Source: Tiliqua scincoides (taxonomy: Eukaryota; Chordata; Lepidosauria; Squamata; Scincidae). Taken from it: a DNA stretch of 64,000 bases. Location of the stretch: NCBI RefSeq assembly GCF_035046505.1, contig NC_089830.1, positions 8,918,315 through 8,982,314 on the forward strand, read 5' to 3'. Positions 11,701 to 20,139 of this stretch are shown piece after piece. Each line of letters begins with the position of its first letter. The first letter of the stretch is position 1. Position numbers and translations under genes: made by a program. Under the pieces are notes generated by a model, which had not been told where the DNA came from, did not search any database, and saw only the letters and a list, made by a program, of their open reading frames with translations.

Positions 11701-12046
11701 GTTGTTGTTGGAAGAACAACTGCGAGGCTGCTTGGGGGTGGCTCCTATGTGCAGGTCTGGTGGCTCACCACATTAAATCATTGCTGCAGCTAGGAAGAGT
11801 CTTGTTCAGATACTGCACCCTCCTGGGATTGGGGGAACAACAGCCCACAAAGCCCTTCACAGCTCACTGTCTGATGCAAGCCAGTCTTACCCTGCAGTCA
11901 TGTCCGATCGGTTCTTTACACTCATCACAGGTATTGGCAAAGTGGGTGTCATAGCAGGGGATGCAAAAGGGGCCCTCGTCCACCTGGATGTACTTGCGCC
12001 CATAGAGGGACTCCTTGCAGCTGGCACAGTCAAAACCCTCAGTCAT
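8605..12046 (-). CDS. FHL3: FHL3, four-and-a-half LIM domains protein 3 (5 coding exons)
   Basis: A LIM-only adaptor found in nucleus and actin cytoskeleton of muscle cells. The family binds transcription factors (for example MyoD, CREB/CREM types) and actin or alpha-actinin, and has no enzyme activity. Coding exons in transcription order are 12046-11891, 10187-10013, 9836-9667, 9527-9341 and 8756-8605. All have GT donors and AG acceptors, and joined they give 279 residues (human protein 280). There is a half LIM (C7, C10, C28, C31), then LIM1 from C40, LIM2 from C101, LIM3 from C162 and LIM4 from C221, each with the C-x2-C, H-x2-C, C-x2-C zinc pattern. The sequence RSLADEPFTC and the neighbour UTP11 distinguish it from FHL1 and FHL2. 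The C-terminus ends CRDCANDL, unlike the mammalian end. A 5' non-coding exon is expected upstream, probably at the 30-31 kb CpG island. The gene looks intact. Confidence 0.97.
8815..9190. mobile_element. FHL3: possible decayed hAT-like element in the last FHL3 intron
   Basis: CAGTGGTGTAGCTGGGGGGC at 8816 resembles the left end of the hAT family at 16632. Near 9164-9182 GTTGGCATAGCTGTGCCATTG could be its decayed partner. Between them blocks such as AAGCCTCAGAAA / GAGGCTCAGAAAGGC recur. The assignment is tentative. Confidence 0.35.
9341..9527 (-). CDS. FHL3: FHL3 exon 5: rest of LIM3, start of LIM4
   Basis: Residues 168-229 ([20 protein letters not shown] to CSACTKPIT) plus the first base of codon 230. 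The acceptor is CCACAG, the donor G|GTGAGT. The stretch [20 protein letters not shown] is nearly the same as in human FHL3. Confidence 0.95.
9667..9836 (-). CDS. FHL3: FHL3 exon 4: rest of LIM2, start of LIM3
   Basis: Completes Gly111 and encodes residues 112-167 (SRKLEYNGQTWHEHCFLCSS to CTRCNK). The acceptor is CCACAG, the donor AAG|GTCAGG. The zinc ligands H-x2-C (HEHC) and C-x2-C of LIM2 are all present. Confidence 0.95.
10013..10187 (-). CDS. FHL3: FHL3 exon 3: rest of LIM1, start of LIM2
   Basis: Residues 53-110 (ELYYEDRHYHEGCFRCFRC to CVACQQVVMP) plus the first base of codon 111. The acceptor is CCCCAG, the donor G|GTGTGG. It contains the FHL3-typical DRSLADEPFTC and the LIM1-LIM2 linker FSSQC with C101 and C104. 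Confidence 0.95.
10435..10611 (-). mobile_element. tRNA-derived SINE head with an adjoining hAT-like end
   Basis: The minus strand from 10611 reads AGGCTGTGGCTCAGCGGTTG (A-box), GCATGCAGGAGACTCCAG and GGCTCAATCCCTGG (B-box). This is the common squamate tRNA-derived SINE pattern. Below about 10497 the sequence GTGGCGTCACTAGGGGTGCA, seen on the plus strand at 10436, belongs to the CAGTGGCGTCACTAGG hAT family. It lies in the FHL3 intron between exons 2 and 3. Confidence 0.6.
10768..11310. repeat. FHL3: GC-rich repeat of long-TIR MITE type in FHL3 intron
   Basis: The start TTAGGGCGCAATCCTAACTG matches the GGGCGCAATCC terminus of the Harbinger-like MITEs here. The block CTGGCAGTTATGCCGG occurs twice (10781 and 11067). 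CpG-rich sequence follows to about 11280. I read it as a GC-rich member of that family, not as an exon or promoter; its right end is not resolved. Confidence 0.4.
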
Positions 12047-12073
12047 GTTGCTGGCTGGGACTTTGTACACCTC
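11891..12073 (-). CDS. FHL3: FHL3 exon 2: start codon, half LIM and start of LIM1
   Basis: The acceptor is CCCCAG at 12079-12074. The exon begins GAGGTGTACAAAGTC, giving 27 bases of 5' UTR before the ATG at 12046-12044. The coding part encodes residues 1-52 (MTEGFDCASCKESLYGRKYI to GHDCR) and ends on a codon boundary at AGG before GTAAGA. I chose this ATG because its context (GCAACATGA) and the protein start match the family. The in-frame GTG at 12070-12068 is only an extension through the 5' UTR. Confidence 0.95.
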
Positions 12074-12270
12074 CTGGGGAAAGAGAAGGAACAGTCGTTT
12101 GCTGTAGCTGCCAGATATAATTTCTGTCCACCTGCAGGTAACAAGACATAATTTCAGCCCAAATGGGCATTAGGACATCAGGTGCACTTTCACGCGCTCG
12201 TATGCACACACTTTCTGGGAGCAGAAACAGAGAGCAGGATTGGAGCAGGGTGGAGAGACATAGGCTATTC

Positions 12271-12749
12271 CAGTGTTTCTCAAACTGTGGATCAGGACCC
12301 ATTAGGTGGGTTGCGAGCCACTCTCAGGTGGGTCGCATAACACCTTGCTTAGCCAACATTGATAAAATGGAGCTGAAAATACAGGGTACAGAGCTGTTGG
12401 ACAGGGCAGGCTTGCAGTGTGAGAGAAGCCTTTTTGCTTTGCCCTGAATAGGTGGGAAGATGGGACATTGAAAAGGGGGGAGGGCTAGTGGTTGAAGAAG
12501 GATCCAAGTCTGCCTTCTGCTTTGACTTCCAAGTTGGAATGTTTGAATTGCGAGTTATGCAAAATTACAGCACAAGCACACTGTGTAATGGGACCTTTGG
12601 TTGATTGTGGCTTAGGTTTTAAGCCTAAATTGATGATGTCACTTCTGTGCATGATATCACTTCCATTTTAATAACATCACTTCCGGTATGTCCTGACAGA
12701 TTGCCACTCTAAAAAGTGGGTCCAAAAGCTAAAAGGCTTGAGAACTATC
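12271..12749 (+). mobile_element. non-autonomous hAT element
   Basis: The left end is CAGTGTTTCTCAAACTGTGG and the right end AAAAGGCTTGAGAACTATC. The flanking 8-mers GGCTATTC and CTCTATTC match at 6 of 8. This is the best uninterrupted full-length copy of the family in the window, about 480 bp. It lies just upstream of FHL3 exon 2, in intron 1. Confidence 0.75.
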
Positions 12750-12759
12750 CTCTATTCTC

Positions 12760-15675
12760 TCCCTTTTCAGGAGCTCTGGGCAGATATTGCCCCAAGATAC
12801 AGCACATGTAGCAGGGAGAAAAGAGATTCCCTGCCCTCCTTCAACATTTGTGGTTAGGGATTAGGTTCCCAGCTAAGCAATCAGCCTCCCTCCACTGCAA
12901 GAAAGCTGAATGAGTCATGAGCCCCCCTGTAGCAGTTAAGCTGCAGCATGGTGCAAAAACAAAGTATTCTTTGGAGAAGCTGCTCAACTCTCCCCACACA
13001 CCCCCCCCCCGACCCATCCACTGCCCACCTGGCCACCTGACCTCCTGCACCATCACCTTCTTTCAGCATCTTGACAAGGTCAGTGCCTCTTGCACATGAG
13101 CTGGCTGTTCAAGCAGGGAGCTCATGTGGCATGCCTGGACTAGCTGACCTGAAACTGGTGGAAGGTGAACCACAAGATACGACCTGCCATTGGGAATTCC
13201 AATGTTTCAACCCTTGGTGGGGGGGGGGGGGGCTAATAATAGGAAAGTTTGGGAAGAGGCCAATCTCACCTGCCCCAGTGCACTAGAGTGGTCTGGCATT
13301 CAAGGTGTCCTTCCCTCCCACACACTTCACTTGGCTGGCTGAATGCCAAACAGATCTCTCTGTGGCAAGAGAGACAGCTGAGTGTGGTGCAGGAGAAGAG
13401 ATCCCAGGGCTCCAGATCTGCAAAGCAAGGCCATGACCACAGGGCAACACTGCCTCCCAGTACAAGGACCGTACCATAATTTTCTGCTTGGACTACAGTG
13501 CGCACAAACACATGCATGTACAAACAATATCTGGTGGTTGTTCTTGGGGAAAAATCTGTGTAAGGAAAGCCAAACAGCATGGGCTTTAGTGCTGCAACTT
13601 CAGAAAACCTACTCCCACTCCATGGGGATGATCCCCAGAGCCAGCAGCTATTTCCAAAGAATGACAGGAGAAAATGACTTCCCGGGCACTGGGACAAGGC
13701 ATCTCTGTCCCAGCGGGGGCCAAGCCCTTTGCCAATGGAGATCTTGTCCCTCTGCAGCTGCTGAGGCACCGCTCCAAATCAAGGTCACAGGAAGCTTGAA
13801 CTCCAACCCAGACAAACACGAGTTTTCACTTCTGCATCCACAAGCGCCTTCCCTTCCCTTGGACATAGATGTGACACAGTCCTCCTGGCCAGGCCAGCAT
13901 CTGAGGGCAGCCTCGCAGTGGGGCTTCCTGTTCTGTTCTGCACACATAGCCACAGAAATGTGGGGAAATCATCCTGGGGAAGAGGTAAGCTCATCTTGCC
14001 TCTTCCTGTGTGCAGACCAAGGCAGTGGCGTCCAGTCGAGGACACTTGGCGAGGTGGAGTTTGCAGGTTTTAAGAGTGATTATGCCCAGGCCCCCTAGTA
14101 GTAGGGACAGGGCAGGAGGGCACAAAGTCTGCCTGGCCTCCACCCAGTACTCCAATGGTGAAACAACCATCACCCATGATGACACTGTTTCTTAAGCAAT
14201 CTCACCAAGACAAGCAGGAAGCCAGAATAAAACCTGTTGCTTCCCGTGTCTCCATTTTTGGAAACATTCCCCCAGGCAGGCAGGGGTTGCGACTCGCAGG
14301 AGACAAGTTATGCCTGCAGGAATCGGTGTGTTGCAATGGTGGGATCACGCACATGGGTGTGACAAAAACAGCAGCTGCGGAAAATTGAGGGGCACAAGAA
14401 ACAAGCAGACGCAGTCGCTCTCCGCCTTTCCAGGAGTGGCCTCAAAGGCTGGAGGGCACGATTCTCCCTTAATTTGGTCAAAACAGCTTCTCTTGCTGTG
14501 GCCTTTTGTTTTAAGAGCTGCAGCTCAGGAGGGACATAAATCAGACATCCCAAGGCCTTGTGACTTCTGGGCAGCAGATGCCTTCCATTGAGCTGGACAG
14601 CACCTCAGCAAGTGACTCAGGGCTTGCCACTGTGCAGTGTGCCATGCATGCAACCAAGATCAATGGGGATGCAATTTCCAGGTCAGAGAACTGAAGCCTT
14701 CATCCCCCTTTAAGATCTTGGAAGGTACCCGACACAATGAAACTGAAGGAACTCGGGTTACTATCCCTATTGTTGACTGAGAAATTCAGACCATTTGTTG
14801 CATGTGCAACAACACACACCAGCCCTGTTTTTAAAAGGAAAAGGCTCCGTCAGCGTGATCTAAGTGGGCTGCTGCCAGTGAGAGAGGAGACCACAAAGCA
14901 CCTTTTCCTCTCTCCCCCCCCCATCAGAGCAGAGCTGGATTGGATTTCCATTCGCACAGCTGAGATTTTCCAGACCCAGTTGAGAGCTGGGCTCGCACCA
15001 TCTGGTATGAATTACACTCCCCACACAAGCCCGAGCCAACTGCAAATCCGTCTCCATCATTGCAACATCTCTCCATGGGGACTCAAGATCCCTTCTTGAC
15101 AATTCCTTTCCGAGAGATGGTCATGAAGGAGAAAAACAGTTTGTGGTTCCAGGTCCTGGGCATTACCTGATCCCCCAAGGCTGTTCTGAAAGCAGGGAGC
15201 AGAGCGTTCCCGTAAAGAATGGGTCCCTGCCTGACGAAGATTTTGACCTTTTGGTGTCATAACAAACGGTTGCTTGGTCCGAGAAATCAATCTGAGGCAA
15301 AAACATACCTTTCCTTTGGGAGATCAGGAGGGATGCCCCCAGCACCCGTCTCATTCAGCCAGGCTGAAAAGAGCAACCAGCAAAGATCTACCATGCAAGG
15401 CTTAGGCATATCAAGATTGCTCTCTGACAGCTTGTCCAGCTAAGACCCAGCTTGCCACAGCAAGCAAACTGAGTGGTGGTGTGGGGCATGGAGAGAAAAA
15501 GAGTTTTAGCCAAACTACTACAGGGCAATGCACTCTCCTCCATTAGGGGGAAAAACCCTTCGACAGAAAGTTCAGGAACTGGTGGAAAAAACATAGGGGG
15601 GGGGGAAGAGGAGGAACACAGGCAAGCTCTGTTGCTGCAAGAGCAACAATTGCAAAATCAACATTGCAAGCATTT
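12760..15675. other. FHL3 intron 1, largely unique sequence
   Basis: No repeat family that I recognise fills this stretch. It has C- and G-homopolymer tracts (13001, 13211, 14910) and no exon I can support. Because it is the longest repeat-poor part of the presumed intron 1, it is the best place here for an intronic enhancer, but I see no decisive motif. Confidence 0.4.
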
Positions 15676-15683
15676 CCCTAGAG

Positions 15684-15888
15684 CAGTGATTGCCAATTTT
15701 TCCCCAAGGGAGACTGGGGGCTCCCTTGACCCTGGCCAATGGCAATACTGGGCCATTGGCCTTAATGCCCCATCAGTGCTAAAATAATATATTGTATAGG
15801 GTAGTGGGGTTTTCATGAGTATTCCGCAGCTCCCCTGGCTGGTTTCCATAGCTCCCTGAGGAGCCACAGCTCAGTTTTAGAACCACTG
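15684..15888 (+). mobile_element. short hAT MITE with target duplication
   Basis: 205 bp starting CAGTGATTGCCAATTTTTCC and ending CAGTTTTAGAACCACTG. The flanking 8-mers CCCTAGAG (15676-15683) and TCCTAGAG (15889-15896) match at 7 of 8. Confidence 0.75.
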
Positions 15889-16059
15889 TCCTAGAGAATA
15901 TCTTGGGCACTCTGCAAAAGCCCAAAACTGTCTCTCACAATCCCATGGGGCAACCCAGAGCACATTTCCTCCTAGTAGTCAGAGAGGAGTGAGCCAGCCT
16001 GCTTGGCACACCCCACACTGCTCCAAAACACCCACCTTGGGTTTCAGGAGCTTAAAGCA

Positions 16060-16200
16060 AAATACTGTTAATATACTTATATACTACTTTTCAACAAAAA
16101 GATCACAGAGCAAAATAAATAAAAAACATGGCTCCTCCTTATCTCAAAAAGCCTCACAAGCTTTAACAAAAAACAAAACAAAACACATGATACTCTAGCA
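16060..16200 (-). repeat. L2-type LINE/SINE 3' tail fragment
   Basis: The order ATATACTACTTTTCAACAAA, GATCACAGAGCAAAATAAAT, CATGGCTCCTCC, CTCAAAAAGCCTCACAA matches the complement of the tail seen more fully at 40850 and 49302. It is diverged and incomplete. Confidence 0.6.
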
Positions 16201-16631
16201 AATAGCTATGGGAGAAGATTCAAAGCCAGGATAAACAGGAACAGCTGTTCTTCCCTGGCAAAAAAAGATGACCACCACTTTTAAAATGTGCCTGAATGTA
16301 CACTGGTTGAACTTACTCACAAGTAGACCATCTTGCAAGGTAGGCGGGACAAGGACACAGTTTTTAAATGCACTAACTGCTTGGCCTGGAACCCCCCCCC
16401 CGGAACCCCCCCATAGTTTCTCACCTATGCATCAGTAAAAAGGCAGGGCTTCCTAACAGAGAATTTTAAAACCCCTGCTCAACATGTGTTGCTTAAATTT
16501 CCAGCAACTAAGAAGGGAAGAATGGAACCCTGTACAATTACCTTGTGCAGGCTGCTCTTAGAATAGTCCTTTGCCAACTTCTTCTAGAAAGGAAGATTTT
16601 CTTGCACATTCCCTTATCAACCAGGTAACTC

Positions 16632-16820
16632 CAGTGGTGTGGCTAGAGGGGGTGCAAAGCACTAAGTTTTGCAGGGAGCCTCACCACAGTGTGCAAGGGA
16701 CCCTTCCTCCTTCCCTTCCAAGCCATTCCAGGCTGGGAGAGCAAAACGGAGGCTCCAAAGGGGAGGAGCCCCTTGCACGCTTCAGTGAGGCTCTCTTCAC
16801 CCCCTCTAGCTACACTACTG
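16632..16820. mobile_element. hAT-like MITE with 22-bp TIRs and target duplication
   Basis: The left TIR is CAGTGGTGTGGCTAGAGGGG and the right TIR is the complement of CCCCTCTAGCTACACTACTG, differing at a few positions. The flanking 8-mers GGTAACTC (16624-16631) and GGTGACTC (16821-16828) match at 7 of 8. It is 189 bp and non-coding. Confidence 0.8.
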
Positions 16821-17051
16821 GGTGACTCTGGAAACCAGGTTGCAAAGAAAGTTCCTAGTGCTGGTGGTATAGCCCTTTGTCCGTGAAGAGGCTCTGCACT
16901 GTTTGTGGTTAAGTGAGTAATTCATGAAGGTTATAGTTACCTGGAAGGGCCGATTTCCTGAAAAGGGCAGGAATGCCCAACCAAAGGAACAGGCTGGTAG
17001 GAAAGCTAGTTACTCATTACGTGGGCATCTCTTTATGTTTACTCTCTATGG

Positions 17052-17684
17052 CAGTGGTATTCAAATTGGGGCGTTGCGACGTCCCAGCCTGTGGGTCCTG
17101 GCAGCCAGGAGACAGGGGGAAGGCAGCAGTGCGATCCGCAGGATTGCGCCACTCAGGGGGGCTGCAGGGGCTTGGGTGCACTTGCCCAAGCCTCCTGCAG
17201 CCTCCCGGGGCTGCGGGGAGCTCTGCCCAACCAGCTCCCCAGGTCAGGAAAAGCGAAAGCGGAGCGATCACGCCCCGCTCTGCAAAACCGGAAGCAGAGC
17301 ACAATCGCTCTGCTTTCCCTTCTGACAGGACTGCAGGGACTGGGGTGCAACCTCCAGTCCCTGCAGCAGCCATCCCTGTGTGCGGGGAGCCCTGCGCGAG
17401 CACCTGCAGGGCTCCCCAGGTCAGGGAAAGGGAGAGTGGGGCGATCACACTCTGGATCCGCTTTTGTGGAGGCAGAGCGGATTGCTCCACTCTCCCTTTC
17501 CCTGTCCTGGGGCGCCCTGCAGGTGCTCGCGCAGGGCTCCCCGCACACAGGGACGGCTGCTGCAGGGACTGGTGAGTGCATCCCAGTCCCTGCAGCCCCC
17601 TGAGCGATGCGATCCTGGGGATTGCGTCGCTGCCTCCCCCCCACCCCCGCAAAGACTTACTGCGGGTTTCAAACAAAACCGCAG
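17052..17684. mobile_element. GC-rich hAT element with internal inverted repeat and perfect 8-bp target duplication
   Basis: The element begins CAGTGGTATTCAAATTGGGG and ends GGGTTTCAAACAAAACCGCAG. The identical 8-mer CTCTATGG lies on each side (17044-17051 and 17685-17692). Inside is a tandem pair of about 170-bp modules (each with GGGGAGC..CTCCCCAGGTCAGG) followed by an inverted module. As a result 17345-17465 and 17470-17585 are near complements, centred near 17467. The body is CpG-rich and could be mistaken for a CpG island. Frames of up to 244 codons on both strands follow from the composition and are not genes. Confidence 0.8.
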
Positions 17685-17699
17685 CTCTATGGGCTCTGG

Positions 17700-19285
17700 G
17701 CTGTGTATGATACAGGGAGGATACAATTCTGTGAAAGGCCTGCCTCATCAAGTGGCATGGAACAAATGACCTATGTTCTGCTCATGCCCTGAAAATAGCC
17801 AACCAACACATCAGATGAGTAAAGTCTACGAAAGTGGGTTATCTCCTGTGAAGGTCCAGGAAGGGCAAAGCACCCCCCCCCCATTCCCTTGTTATCCACC
17901 TGCAAGTAGAGAGGTAACCTCTTAAACTAAAGAAACCAACATCTCCCACCCACGCGCACATGCACGGATTGCAACATCTTACAGAACGCATTTGTGCCCA
18001 TACATGCTAAACTCTTTAGTCACACATGCCATCAACTACAAACGAGTATTTTCAATGGGCCACTGGGATTTGTGTTCCCATAAAATGGCAACAATTGAAG
18101 GAGGCTGTTCATTCTGTTGGTTTCAAGAGGGGGTCGCTTAGCTGTTCTGGGAAGCTGACTCCTCCAGCAGATCCACTCCCTTTGCCACCAGGAATTCAAG
18201 AACACAGTCACAAGGACAGCAGCAGTCCTGGCACCAGCTGTTTCACTGCAAAGAGAAGGTGCAGCACGTAAAAGCAATCCCACATGCCTTTGCCCACTCT
18301 CCCCACTCAGGGCCCAGTCTGCAGGACCCATATGGTGGGTAGAGTTTCCCAGGATGCTCAGCTCTCTGCCATCTGGACAGCTAAATGGGAGTTAAGCTCC
18401 TGACATTTTGGTTCCCACCTCATTAGAAATCCCTGACCTTCACCGCTATCAAAAGAGGCTTCTGTCCAACTAGAAAGTGCATGCAAGTTTGAGATTCAAC
18501 TGGAGTCAAAACCCAGATTAGCTCTCAGTTCTGACCCTGGCTGAATCACCCTCGTTTTTCTCCAAGGTCCCCCCAGCAACTCTGAAAGCAAGAAAAGTTG
18601 TGGTTTGTGCCTGTGGTCTCTTTCAGCCTCTGGATTCTCTGCCAGCAAGTCCTTGGCTCTCACTAGCTGAAGGTCCTCAGTCTCCATGGTGCTCCAGCAG
18701 CTATGAAATTATCCGTTTGCGGAGGGAAGGCTCTCCAGCCTCCACTGCGCTGCGGTTCAAAGAGACACCAGCCATTCCTTTCAGCCCAGAAAACTTCAGA
18801 CAGTTTTCATTTTCTTAGCAACAAAGCATTTTTGCAGGGTGAGGTAAGCACTTTCCACTAGGATTGCTTAAGAGCATAGCTGCAGGAACACCGGGGGGGG
18901 GGAGCGAGAACAAAGGATGCAGCACGCACAAGGCAGGAAGCTGCACAAGCCGGCAGAGGTTGCCAAGGCATGTGCAAACAGCCAGCCTCAGTGGCTCCTA
19001 TGTGAGCACAGTTGGGGCAGGAAAGCTTGCTTTCTTGCTGCTGGATTCCCCCTTCTGGCACATACAAAAAGCACTAGATCGGGAGGGGGAGGAAAGTGCA
19101 AGCCAGGGAGCATCCCCCAAATGATGCACATTTTATATTTGTCTCACTAGAAGCCAAGCTAGTGGGCTTGTGCACATGTGGGAAGTCCCACGTGAACTGT
19201 GCACTCGTGCTGTTTTTACAGTCCATCCTCTAAAATACACACTGTTGACAGCTGGAAAAATATCAGGGCCTCTTTCTCTCATGCT
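17700..19285. other. FHL3 intron 1, no feature recognised
   Basis: No exon, RNA gene or confident repeat was found. G- or C-runs occur at 17872 and 18892. Confidence 0.4.
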
Positions 19286-19289
19286 TTAA

Positions 19290-19673
19290 GTGGATCCCAA
19301 ACTGTGAGTTTTGACCTGATTTTTGGTGGGCTGCCAAAGGGTAATGGAAAGATCAGATAACGAATTGCCTGAAACCCTGAGGCTACTGAGAAATCAGATA
19401 CTGCAGCTGCTAATTATCCTGCAAAGAGCTCAGCTCCTGCAGTTTGCAAGACAGCTGCTAACTGCCCTGCAAGTAGCTGAACTCCTGCAGTTTGCAAGCA
19501 TGACAGAGATAAAAGTTTCAGGGTATATTTTTCTGGTCATTATTACTAATAAATGTATTAAAATATTATTTCTTTCTAGATCTTTTATTTAAAAGGCTGG
19601 TAAACCCAGGTGGGTTCCAATAAGGTGTCATTTCAAAAAGTAGGTCCAGGTGCTAAAAAGTTTGGGAACCACA
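19290..19673 (+). mobile_element. non-autonomous hAT element (second subfamily)
   Basis: The left end reads GTGGATCCCAAACTGTGAGT and the right end AAAAAGTTTGGGAACCAC. CTTTAA flanks both sides, as a weak target duplication. Inside, a unit of about 46 bp (CAGCTGCTAATTATCCTGCA to CTGCAGTTTGCAAG) is tandemly doubled at 19404-19500. It is closely related, in inverse orientation, to the element at 24873-25226. Confidence 0.7.
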
Positions 19674-19694
19674 TCTTTAAAAGGTGTATGATAA

Positions 19695-20135
19695 AAACCT
19701 GGCTAACTGGGCAAAGAGAGACTTTTTCAAGTGGTGCTCCTCTTACATTTAGGGCGCAATCCTAACTCCTTATGTCAGTGCTTTACAGCACTGGCATAGC
19801 AGTGCCAATGGGATGTGTGCTGCATCCTGTAGTTGGGTGGCACTCACACGGTGGCACTCACGGAGTGACCTCCTCAAAGTAAGGGAATGTTCATTCCCTT
19901 ACCTCAGAGCTGGAAAGCATTGACATAAGGGGTTAGGACTGCACCCTTAGAAAGGGAAAGTAGCTGTCCCTCTTCACCCCATAAAGTTTCTTTTCTAGTG
20001 GCTGTTTGCAGGTGCTTCTTCTGCATCTTTTTGGGTTGTGAGCCCTTTTGGGACAGGGAGCCATTGCATAATTTTATTTTCTCTGTAAACCACTTTGTGA
20101 AAAGCAGTACATAAATACTGTTAATTAATAATAAA
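19695..20135 (+). repeat. L2-type LINE/SINE 3' tail interrupted by a MITE
   Basis: CTGGCTAACTGGGCAAAGAG and GTGGTGCTCCTCTTACATTT lie left of the MITE. TTTTCTAGTGGCTGTTTGCA, TGGGTTGTGAGCCCTTTTGG, GACAGGGAGCC, TCTGTAAACCACTTTGTGAA and TACATAAATACTGTTAATTA lie to its right. Together they match the tail copies at 40850 and 49302 on the opposite strand. Confidence 0.75.
19751..19947. mobile_element. long-TIR PIF/Harbinger-like MITE with TTA target duplication
   Basis: The termini are GGGCGCAATCCTAACTCCTT (from 19752) and the complement of AAGGGGTTAGGACTGCACCC (to 19947). TTA lies directly on each side, the 3-bp duplication typical of PIF/Harbinger. The insertion splits an L2-type tail, which confirms its borders. 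Confidence 0.8.
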
Positions 20136-20139
20136 AGTG

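Noticed and set aside
12047-12070. An N-terminally extended FHL3 starting at an in-frame GTG
   Set aside because: The extra codons are the 5' UTR part of exon 2. The family protein starts at the ATG at 12046.
17017-17751. Several 160-244-codon frames on both strands
   Set aside because: They come from the GC-rich inverted repeat of a non-coding hAT element. The similar translations on both strands reflect the palindrome.
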